Shown: positions 1 to 4,707, counted from the stretch's first letter. The stretch is DNA of 6,808 bases from CAG-791 sp000431495 (GCA_052117605.1 JBQKIT010000034.1), one strand, 5' to 3'. Notes: generated by a model not told the origin, from the letters alone. Numbers and translations are program-made.

Positions 1-93
1 TTGGTAGGGGACGCTCTTTCTCCTTTTTATATGCAGCATCAGACAGGATACCTCATCCGGAAGAAAGAAGGCAATAAAAAAGCGTCGCGATAA
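1..93 (+). other. Open frame at the left edge, possible C-terminal tail of a gene
   Basis: Frame 1 is open from the window edge to a TAA at 91-93 and encodes about 30 residues ending in a lysine-rich tail (...RKKEGNKKASR). I do not recognise it. It could be the end of a gene entering from the left, or chance, since 30 codons is short. Its stop lies inside the perfect hairpin at 82-100, which I think belongs to the group II intron remnant, so the frame may run across a junction. Confidence 0.15.
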
Positions 94-100
94 GCGACGC
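82..100. repeat. Perfect 7-bp hairpin GCGTCGC/GCGACGC
   Basis: GCGTCGC (82-88) and GCGACGC (94-100) are exact reverse complements around a GATAA loop. A run of A (76-81) lies just upstream, so on the minus strand the hairpin is followed by TTTTTT and would look like an intrinsic terminator for leftward transcription. No minus-strand gene lies to the right to use it, so I favour a structural stem near the end of intron domain IV. Confidence 0.55.
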
Positions 101-197
101 GGAGGAATCCTAACGCAATAGATCAGATGAAATTAATTCGGCGCTAAGTTGTCGTCGGCAGTGAGATTAAAAAGTCGCGCAACACGCACGGTGGTGT

Positions 198-230
198 GAG
201 AGGACGGGGGCTAATCACCCCCTCCTACTC
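198..230 (+). other. Group II intron domain VI hairpin with bulged adenosine
   Basis: GAG (198-200) pairs with CTC (228-230), AGGA (201-204) with TCCT (223-226) and GGGGG (206-210) with CCCCC (218-222), around a 7-nt loop. C205 is unpaired and A227 bulges from the 3' strand. If the intron ends at T233, A227 is the seventh base from the end, the normal position of the branch-point adenosine in domain VI. This is the strongest single piece of evidence for the intron call. Confidence 0.65.
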
Positions 231-254
231 GATCGAAAATACGGCCGGTAATCT

Positions 255-290
255 CGTAAATGGCATCCAGAAGTCCATTTGACATTTACG
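255..290. repeat. Nested inverted repeats upstream of the antitoxin
   Basis: CGTAAATG (255-262) and CATTTACG (283-290) are exact reverse complements. An overlapping alternative pair, AAATGG (258-263) with CCATTT (275-280), would form a tighter hairpin using some of the same bases. The stretch lies between the intron end and the antitoxin gene. It could be regulatory or a leftover of the intron's 3' exon. A 32-codon ATG frame (260-358) without a ribosome binding site also crosses it and is not called. Confidence 0.35.
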
Positions 291-317
291 TAGTTTCTGT
301 ACTTGCGCCACACAGGT

Positions 318-332
318 GGACTATGATAGTCC
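318..332. promoter_or_regulatory. 15-bp palindrome, possible antitoxin operator
   Basis: GGACTAT (318-324) and ATAGTCC (326-332) are perfect reverse complements around a single central G. A looser outer pair, CCACA (308-312) with TGTGG (340-344), extends the symmetry. The palindrome is 64 bp upstream of the Phd/YefM antitoxin start. Antitoxins of this family usually repress their own promoter by binding palindromes, so an operator role is plausible but inferred from position and symmetry only. I could not identify a convincing -35/-10 pair here. TTGACA at 279-284 has no good partner. Confidence 0.4.
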
Positions 333-395
333 CTAAAGTTGTGGAGATGATAAAATAGCGATAGTATTATGATAATGATAAGGAGGAAAAGTAAA

Positions 396-668
396 ATGAT
401 CAGTATTCGACCAGTATCAGATCTGCGTAATCATTTTCCGGAAATAGAAGAGACTGTCATTGCTTCAGATGCTCCTGTATTCCTTACAAAGAATGGATAT
501 GGAACAATGGTTCTTATGAGCATTGAACAATATGAAAAACTTACCAATAATATAGAAAAGAAATTGGATGAGGCAGATGTTGCGGCAGAACGTTCGGAGG
601 TCCGTTATCCTGCCTCAGAAGTTTTTGGACGGGTAAGGAGCCGGATTCGTGAATCAAATACAGTATAA
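396..668 (+). CDS. Phd/YefM-family antitoxin, apparently orphan
   Basis: The 90-residue protein has the size and layout of type II antitoxins of the Phd/YefM fold. The N-terminal part (about residues 1-48: IRPVSDLRNHF, a strand-rich core, then MSIEQYEKL) matches the DNA-binding and dimerisation half. The charged C-terminal part (about 52-85, with the phrase SEVFGRVRSRI) matches the toxin-binding tail usually paired with RelE/ParE-type toxins. I start at ATG 396 because AGGAGG (381-386) lies 9 bases before it; the in-frame ATG at 369 has no ribosome binding site. Such antitoxins normally overlap or directly precede their toxin gene. Here no toxin reading frame follows for over 350 bp, so the toxin has been lost or this is a solitary regulator. 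A palindrome at 318-332 may be its operator. The family assignment is from sequence pattern. Confidence 0.85.
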   Translation: MISIRPVSDLRNHFPEIEETVIASDAPVFLTKNGYGTMVLMSIEQYEKLTNNIEKKLDEADVAAERSEVRYPASEVFGRVRSRIRESNTV

Positions 669-1031
669 GCTTTCAGTTCTCTGATTTCTGAACAGATCGG
701 TATCCTGCGTTAAAAATGGGCGCACTGATCCTGTTGTCAACAGTAGACATCAGATTCAGAAATCAAAGATCAGATCGAGCTGGCGCAGGGAAGCTTCATC
801 CATGCGGTTCCAGAACATCGGAAGAAAGATCGCCGCCTTTGAAATTTATTTTTATACGCTTGTTGCTTTCGAGAGAAGTGGTGGTTATGATGGACATGAA
901 GAGCTGTCTCCTTTGGTTTTTGTGTTCTTGTCAAATACATTTTACCAAAGTAACGGCTCTTTTTTGATTCACTTTTCAAGTGAAAGCAGCAAATGATGCA
1001 AACAAAACAGCAGTGAAAGGAGGCCAGAGGA
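669..1031. other. Gene-free stretch between antitoxin and MNT gene
   Basis: No credible gene is visible where the toxin partner of the Phd/YefM antitoxin would be expected. A 33-codon open stretch without a start (746-844, beginning after a TAG; it contains the phrase ELAQGSFIHAVPEHRKK) reads like the end of a real protein, but I do not recognise it. The stretch also holds an 11-bp inverted repeat (682-692 with 755-765) and a small hairpin (968-984, TTCACTT/AAGTGAA). It is AT-rich toward the right. The ribosome binding site of the next gene, AAAGGAGG (1016-1023), sits at its end. I see no clear promoter; TTGTCA at 928-933 lacks a good -10. Confidence 0.5.
682..765. repeat. 11-bp inverted repeat enclosing a palindrome
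   Basis: TGATTTCTGAA (682-692) and TTCAGAAATCA (755-765) are exact reverse complements 62 bp apart. Between them CTGTTG (731-736) and CAACAG (738-743) form a second short palindrome around one T. The nested arrangement directly after the orphan antitoxin could be a folded RNA, a small non-autonomous element or a rearrangement scar. I see no flanking target duplication that would settle it. Confidence 0.35.
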
Positions 1032-1385
1032 ATGGGACGAGTATTGGATTATCAAACACAAATCTTATTGCAAGGATATATTGAAGAACTGCGAAAGATA
1101 TACGGAGAGCATTTGCAGAAAATCATTCTGTATGGCTCCCGTGCACGCGGAGATTTTCGAGAGGATTCGGATTACGACATCATGATTTTGACAGATTTGG
1201 ATGAACTTTCACAGAAGAAATATCAGAAAGATTTGTCCTATATGACGTATGATTTCAGTCTGGATCACGATGTAGACATCAAGCCGATTGCAAAGGAGGA
1301 GAAATTCTTCATGCATTGGGTGGTAAACTATCCATTTTACAGGAATATCCAACAGGAAGGGGTTGTGCTATATGATGCAGCATGA
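1032..1385 (+). CDS. MNT-type minimal nucleotidyltransferase (antitoxin of a HEPN/MNT module)
   Basis: This 117-residue protein belongs to the minimal nucleotidyltransferase (MNT) group of the DNA polymerase beta-like superfamily. The signature GSRARG (residues 35-40) is followed by the metal-binding pair D47 and D49 in the phrase SDYDI. D82 (or D80) in HDVDIKP is the likely third acidic residue, so the active site looks complete. In characterised HEPN/MNT modules the MNT protein neutralises the HEPN toxin, in some cases by transferring AMP or oligo-AMP onto it; which chemistry applies here is unknown. The start ATG has a strong AAAGGAGG (1016-1023) 8 bases upstream. The 3' end overlaps the HEPN gene by 14 bases, so the two are almost certainly co-transcribed and translationally coupled. 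Length is normal for the family and nothing looks broken. Confidence 0.9.
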   Translation: MGRVLDYQTQILLQGYIEELRKIYGEHLQKIILYGSRARGDFREDSDYDIMILTDLDELSQKKYQKDLSYMTYDFSLDHDVDIKPIAKEEKFFMHWVVNYPFYRNIQQEGVVLYDAA

Positions 1386-1809
1386 AGAAAATGGTACAAC
1401 AATAGATTTGGTTCGGTATCGTCTGTCCTCAGCAGAAGGAGATTTGAGAGCGGCTCAGATTTTATATGAAGCGGGAGAATACAGGGGCGCGAATAATCGC
1501 GCATATTATTCGTTATTCCATGCGATCAATGCGGTGCATGCATTACACGGGAAGGCATATAAGCGGCACAAGGATGCTCTAGCTAATTTCAATAAGGATT
1601 ATGTGAAAACGGAAATTTTTCCGCGAGAGATTGGACGAAAGATTGGAGCTGCAGAGGAAATTCGTCATGCAAGTGACTATGATGACTTTTATCTGGTCAA
1701 TAAGGAGGAAACACGGCAGCAAATCTCGGCGGCGCAAGAATTTTTGAACATGGCGAAAGAGTATTGTGAAAGGAATTACGGAACCAGTGATTCTGAGCCT
1801 GCAGAATAA
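1372..1809 (+). CDS. HEPN-domain protein (toxin of a HEPN/MNT module)
   Basis: This 145-residue, mostly helical protein carries the HEPN signature: R43 and H50 in the phrase NRAYYSLFHA form an Rx6H motif, the kind of catalytic pair used by HEPN ribonucleases. HKDALANF (66-73) and the stretch ASDYDDFY (100-107) fit the HEPN family usually found beside MNT nucleotidyltransferases. Its likely role is a toxin, probably an RNase, kept inactive by the preceding MNT protein. Activity is inferred from family knowledge. I choose ATG 1372 because AAGGGG (1357-1362) lies 9 bases before it; a TTG at 1363 is too close to that site and ATG 1375 is slightly farther. The gene overlaps the MNT gene by 14 bases in another frame. 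Key residues are intact, unlike most neighbouring genes, so the pair is probably functional. Confidence 0.85.
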   Translation: MMQHEENGTTIDLVRYRLSSAEGDLRAAQILYEAGEYRGANNRAYYSLFHAINAVHALHGKAYKRHKDALANFNKDYVKTEIFPREIGRKIGAAEEIRHASDYDDFYLVNKEETRQQISAAQEFLNMAKEYCERNYGTSDSEPAE

Positions 1810-1846
1810 CCTGGGCCCTTCCTTTGGGGTCCTTATAAAGAATGAA

Positions 1847-1875
1847 ATACAGAAAACAGAGTGATTCGAAATGAA
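1847..1875 (+). repeat. Relic of a regulator tail, copy 1 (matches 4237-4265)
   Basis: These 29 bases match 4237-4265 at 27 positions. In copy 2 they encode the last residues of the ATP-binding regulator (IQKTD, stop 4252-4254) and a few bases after it. Here the equivalent reading is IQKTE with a TGA at 1862-1864, but nothing of the regulator remains upstream because the HEPN gene ends at 1809. This suggests that a regulator gene of the same family once preceded the small protein gene at 1900 as well. Confidence 0.7.
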
Positions 1876-1899
1876 GCAGAAGTTAAGAGGCGCTTTAGA

Positions 1900-2133
1900 A
1901 TGTGCTATCTGATCGCAAAAGAACGTGATGCACATGGCTGTTATGCATTGAAGACAAGACATGGCAAACATCTTGCTGAACTTAAGAGAGAATTGAATGA
2001 AGCGGTTGGATACAAAGGTGTGCAATTAGTTACAATCAGTCGACCGACGGCATATGGAGAGTATGCGCCATATCATTTTGTGGATACGGAACAGGAGTTC
2101 TGGGTCCTTGTGAAGGGACTTCGCCAGGAATAA
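1900..2133 (+). CDS. Small conserved protein, possibly DUF6718-like
   Basis: This is a 77-residue protein beginning MCYLIAKERD, with HGCYALKT (12-19), HGKHLAELKREL (21-32), the strand-like phrase KGVQLVTISRP (39-49) and YGEYAPYHF (52-60). I recognise the pattern as a family of small uncharacterised proteins from Clostridia, possibly DUF6718, but cannot verify the name. No catalytic motif or membrane segment is evident, and the function is unknown. I start at ATG 1900 because AAGAGG (1885-1890) lies 9 bases upstream and MCYLIAK is the conserved-looking beginning; an in-frame GTG at 1861 lies within the relic repeat. A truncated second copy sits at 4264-4315 with 16 identical residues and mostly synonymous base changes, which argues that both copies were under protein-level selection before one was broken. 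Confidence 0.7.
   Translation: MCYLIAKERDAHGCYALKTRHGKHLAELKRELNEAVGYKGVQLVTISRPTAYGEYAPYHFVDTEQEFWVLVKGLRQE
2003..2051 (+). repeat. Segment shared with 4267-4315, copy 1
   Basis: These 49 bases inside the small protein gene match 4267-4315 at 41 positions. Both encode the same 16 residues, VGYKGVQLVTISRPTA, and the differences fall mainly at third codon positions. The repeated octamer AATGAAGC at 1870-1877 and 1996-2003 marks the two ends of the 126 bp missing from copy 2. Confidence 0.8.
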
Positions 2134-2157
2134 TTAATGCCGATCACTTGCGTGTAA

Positions 2158-2655
2158 ATGGAGATGTTTTCTCCGGATGCAGATGATGTTATCCAATCGC
2201 AGACGAAGAAAGAGGAACAGACACTGGCGACACTCAAGATTCGGAAATTGTTCAACCAGCTGGTGAGCCCCTTCCCGGAGATGACGTTCCGTTTTCCTCC
2301 ATTTTATAAGGTTTTTGGGAAGGACATTATGCGTTCGGGACGCGGAGGCGCAAGTTCGAATCTTGTCGCCTCGATGATGGTAGGAAGCACAAAGGTAACA
2401 TTGTTTTCGGAAATTCCATTCCGAAATCTCTCTGTAGAAGATAAACTATGGGCTTGCTATTGGCATGCATGTGTTTTGTAAGTTCAGGGAGAACAATTGA
2501 CAAACAGCTCTCTTCGAAGTAGGTTCGGACTTCTTCAGAGCTCCTCTGGGAGTATTTCCAGATTAATTAAAGAAACGGTTCGGGTGAAGATTATAAAACC
2601 GCTTGATCCGGACACATCTAACAAATATATGAAGTATGTCCCTTTCTGTGCGTAA
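2158..2655 (+). pseudogene. C-terminal remnant of an ATP-binding regulator, broken by an in-frame stop
   Basis: One frame runs from 2158 to 2655 with a single TAA at 2479-2481. The part after the stop (QLTNSSLRSRFGL ... KYMKYVPFCA, 2482-2655) closely resembles the winged-helix end of AlbA_2/AAA_4-type ATP-binding proteins, which typically read TNxSLRxRFG and end near YVPFWA. The part just before (DKLWACYWHAC) fits the family's CYxHAC phrase, so the frame is genuinely continuous. The stop falls where these proteins usually have tyrosine before a valine, so a single TAT/TAC to TAA change would explain it. Upstream, the ATG at 2158 follows a stop directly and has no ribosome binding site. Residues encoded by 2158-2400 are not recognisable, so the N-terminal ATPase part is missing or scrambled. 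I judge it a dead fragment. Confidence 0.7.
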
Positions 2656-2774
2656 TCTTATTTGCCGGTCATTTGCCGAAATCTTGAAGCTTAAATAACA
2701 GAGAAAGAATCAGAATAAACTATAGGATGACACGTTTGATGGCTGAAAGGCAGTTATGCGAAATATGGAGTGAA

Positions 2775-2802
2775 AAGGATCTATAGGAACTATTAGATCC
2801 TT
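2775..2802. repeat. 9-bp hairpin upstream of the second regulator
   Basis: AAGGATCTA (2775-2783) and TAGATCCTT (2794-2802) are exact reverse complements around a 10-nt loop, 86 bp before the probable TTG start of the regulator pseudogene. On the plus strand no T-run follows, so it is not an intrinsic terminator there. On the minus strand only TTTT follows. It may be a leader structure or a weak leftward terminator. Confidence 0.35.
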
Positions 2803-2888
2803 GCGCGGCGAAAAGAGCATATAGAGAAAAAGGCTGTGTGCGAATTCGGAAGAAAGCTATAGAATCCGACTCGGAAGGAGGAATTTCA

Positions 2889-4254
2889 TTGACGATTGAA
2901 GAAATCCTGGCAGGTGAATCCAAAAACGTTGAATTTAAAGTACAACGTCCAAAGGATAGCTCAAAATACATGAAAACAGTGGTTGCTTTCTCCAATGGAG
3001 AAGGTGGGCGTATTGTATTTGGAGTCGATGACAGTAGTCGGGAAGTAGTAGGAATTCCGAAAGAGATCGTCTTTTCTGAGATTGATGCCATAACGACCGC
3101 AATTTCTGACTGCTGCGAGCCGGTCGTAATTCCGGACGTGATCTGACGGCTGAGATGTATTATGAGGATGAAGGGCGTTCCTATGATACTGTTATTCGGA
3201 AGGATTTGACAGTTACAGATGAAGAAATTGCTGAATTATGTCGTCAGATGAAAGAGGTGGCTGTCGCCAATGCGAAATCTAAGGCACAGGAAGAGGCAAT
3301 TAAAGGTGTAACAAAAAATGTGCTCTTGAGTTGGGGACTCCTGGCAGAAGCGGAGGATGGAAGTGTTCATCCGACGAATGGATATGTCTATCTGCTTGGT
3401 AAAGATGAGTTCCTTTCGCAAATTCAGTGTGGAATGTTTAAAGGGAAGACCCGTACTGTTTTTGTGGATAAACGAGAGTACTCTGGCCCATTATGGAAGC
3501 AAATTGACGACGCATTTCAATTTGTGCTCCGGAATATTCGGTTAGGGGCAAGGCTGGAAGGTATTTATCGGAAGGATATTTATGAGCTGCCTCCGGATAG
3601 TATTCGAGAGCTTATCATCAACGCTGTGATGAATTGCAGCTTTTTACAAAATTCACATATTCAGGTAGCTGTCTATGATGATCGCCTGGAAATCACTTCT
3701 CCCGGTGGCCTTATGCCTGGCGTTACTCTGGATAAAATGAAAGAAGGCTATTCGAAAATACGAAACCGCGCGCTTGCACATGCTTTCTCTTACATGAACC
3801 TGATTGAAGCATGGGGAAGTGGAATTCCAAAGCTAATGGAAGCGATGCGGGAGTATGGATTGAGAGATCCGGAGTTTTGTGATTTGGAGATTGGTTTTCG
3901 CATAAATCTCTATCGCAAGGAAGAAAATGAGCTGGAGACGGAACACCCTGTATTAATTATCGAGGATAAGCCAGACAGCAAACGTAACGCAAAGGAGCTA
4001 AAAAGGAGCCAAAAAGGAGCCCAAAAGGAGCCAAAAAGGAGCTGAAAAACAGACCCAAAATTAAAAATGGTATCTTACAACACATGCAAGAGAATCCAGC
4101 GATAACGCAGCGGGAACTGATGGAAGAATTTGAGCTTACAAGAAAGCAAATCCAGACAATAATAAATGAATTACAGGAGAATGAATTTGTTGAAAGACAA
4201 GGTTCTGCCAGAAGCGGAAAATGGGTGGTGAAACACATACAGAAAACAGATTGA
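2889..4254 (+). pseudogene. AlbA_2/ATP-binding (AAA_4-type) regulator, disrupted
   Basis: Three in-order pieces of one gene lie in different frames. Piece one (TTG 2889, with GGAAGGAGG at 2873-2881, to a TGA at 3144-3146) is an AlbA_2 domain: GESKNVEFK, then AFSNGEGGRIVFGVDD. Piece two (about 3149-4045) continues with TVTDEEIAELC, VLLSWGLL, a HATPase-like core (RELIINAV, VAVYDDRLEITSPGGL) and IEAWGSGIPKLMEA. Piece three (about 4048-4254) is a winged helix (ITQRELMEEF ... LTRKQIQTIINEL) ending IQKTD. Family members normally carry roughly 50-60 more residues between pieces one and two, so a deletion with frameshift probably lies at about 3137-3155. Pieces two and three are separated by an 11-bp tandem repeat that shifts the frame. 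Such proteins are often called RecG-like or transcriptional regulators; their role is poorly known. Here it is most likely inactive. ATG 3155 has no convincing ribosome binding site. Confidence 0.8.
3993..4047 (+). repeat. Five 11-bp tandem repeats at a frameshift
   Basis: Five consecutive 11-bp units follow the pattern AGGAGCCAAAA (AGGAGCTAAAA, AGGAGCCAAAA, AGGAGCCCAAA, AGGAGCCAAAA, AGGAGCTGAAA). Eleven is not a multiple of three, so each gain or loss of a unit changes the frame. With five units the upstream frame ends at TGA 4043-4045. With four units (removal of 11 bases) the upstream frame joins the winged-helix frame, which is open to 4254. The repeat lies in the lysine-rich linker between the ATPase-like part and the winged helix. 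Confidence 0.85.
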
Positions 4255-4315
4255 TTTGAAATGAAACGGTTGGATACAAAGGCGTGCAGTTAGTCACGAT
4301 TAGCAGACCGACAGC
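4237..4315 (+). pseudogene. Truncated second copy of the small conserved protein
   Basis: The segment starts inside the regulator tail (matching 1847-1875) and then jumps to sequence matching 2003-2051, so the equivalent of about 1876-2002 is missing. The loss removed the ribosome binding site, the start codon and about the first 35 codons. What is left encodes VGYKGVQLVTISRPTA, identical to the intact copy at 1900-2133, with mostly silent base differences. In the intact copy the octamer AATGAAGC occurs at both ends of the missing part, which points to deletion between short direct repeats. Downstream the similarity stops at about 4315, where an unrelated gene tail begins. Confidence 0.8.
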
Positions 4316-4402
4316 GAACAGATTACAAAAAACAGCAAGGTGGATGATGAGAAAGCGATTTCCCGCTTTTACCAGTCAAAGCTCTATCAGGAGGAGGCGT
4401 GA
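4313..4402 (+). pseudogene. C-terminal stub of an unidentified gene upstream of the DUF3791 gene
   Basis: An open frame without a start, beginning about where similarity to the small-protein copy ends, encodes roughly 29 residues (including KVDDEKAISRFYQSKLYQEEA) and stops at TGA 4400-4402, three bases before the DUF3791 start codon. The tight spacing and the ribosome binding site inside its last codons suggest it is the end of a former operon partner of DUF3791. In other genomes DUF3791 genes often follow a DUF3990 gene, but this tail is too short to assign. Confidence 0.45.
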
Positions 4403-4405
4403 GAG

Positions 4406-4627
4406 ATGAGCAAAGAATCCGATTTTTTGATTTATTGCATGGAGCGGTACCGCTATTTCAAAGGGCTTTCCGGTGCTGATGTGGCAAAGACCTTTGATGA
4501 GTATGGCATCTACAGGTATATCACGAGATATTTTGAATCACTGCACACAATGGGGGATCATTGCATCGTGCAGGATATTGACGATTATATTAGCAGCATC
4601 ACAGGCAACAAACGGATCAAGGCGTAG
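4406..4627 (+). CDS. DUF3791-family protein
   Basis: The 73-residue protein matches the DUF3791 pattern: it opens MSKESDFLIYCMERYR, continues with the helix GLSGADVAKTFDEYGIYRYI (residues 20-39), then ESLHTMGDHCIVQDIDDYI (44-62). It is a small, soluble, helical protein of unknown function, frequent in Firmicutes accessory regions and often beside DUF3990 or toxin-antitoxin-like genes. The start is fixed by AGGAGGAGG (4389-4397), 8 bases upstream. It directly follows the stop of a truncated gene (4313-4402), so it probably lost its co-translated partner and perhaps its native promoter. The reading frame and length are intact. A strong hairpin (4680-4707) follows 53 bases after the stop codon. 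Confidence 0.8.
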   Translation: MSKESDFLIYCMERYRYFKGLSGADVAKTFDEYGIYRYITRYFESLHTMGDHCIVQDIDDYISSITGNKRIKA

Positions 4628-4679
4628 CTGCCTGAAAAATCTGCTCAGCTTGGTCATTGAAGAAGATATTGATGTTTTT

Positions 4680-4707
4680 ACACCCCTCTCCTTTCGGAGA
4701 GGGGTGT
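4680..4707. repeat. Perfect 12-bp hairpin downstream of the DUF3791 gene
   Basis: ACACCCCTCTCC (4680-4691) and GGAGAGGGGTGT (4696-4707) pair perfectly around a TTTC loop. It is placed where a terminator for the DUF3791 gene would be, but the T-run (TTTTT, 4675-4679) lies before rather than after the stem, and no T-run follows on either strand. It could stop or protect the transcript as a very stable stem. A second, weaker hairpin (GCGGA 4738-4742 with TCCGC 4745-4749) is followed after a few bases by TTTT (4757-4760). Confidence 0.55.

Larger units (their letters stand above)
82..233 (+). mobile_element. Degenerate 3' end of a group II intron
   Basis: The sequence from the 7-bp hairpin at 82-100, through GGAGGAATCC (101-110) and GTCGTCGGCAGTGAGATTA (151-169), to CTCCTACTCGAT (222-233) resembles the 3' part of bacterial group II introns as I know them: end of domain IV, domain V, domain VI, then a 3' end in AT. 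Domain VI (198-230) is well formed with a bulged A. The 3' strand of domain V is visible around 179-195 (CGCAACACGCACGGTGGT). I cannot find a matching 5' strand with the AGC-type catalytic triad, because GTCG at 173-176 runs almost directly into the 3' strand. No reverse transcriptase gene is present. It is therefore a 5'-truncated, probably catalytically dead relic. The intron call rests on recalled family sequence. The left boundary is uncertain. Confidence 0.6.

Noticed and set aside
260..358. 32-codon ATG frame before the antitoxin
   Set aside because: No ribosome binding site, no recognisable family, and it crosses the inverted repeats and the palindrome.
716..996. Short overlapping frames in the gap after the antitoxin as a toxin gene
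   Set aside because: None has a ribosome binding site or RelE, ParE or Doc-like sequence, and they conflict with each other.
1579..2025. 148-codon minus-strand frame opposite the HEPN and small-protein genes
   Set aside because: It overlaps two better supported plus-strand genes and has no recognisable domain or ribosome binding site.
3140..3160. Programmed ribosomal frameshift joining the AlbA_2 and ATPase parts
   Set aside because: No slippery heptamer is evident, and an expected segment of roughly 50-60 residues is missing, so a deletion explains the break better.
3155..4045. Middle part of the regulator as an intact stand-alone gene
   Set aside because: ATG 3155 has no convincing ribosome binding site, and the sequence starts in the middle of a domain whose first part lies just upstream in another frame. 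I treat it as part of a broken gene.
3993..4047. CRISPR array
   Set aside because: The units are 11 bp and directly abutting with no spacers, inside a coding region.
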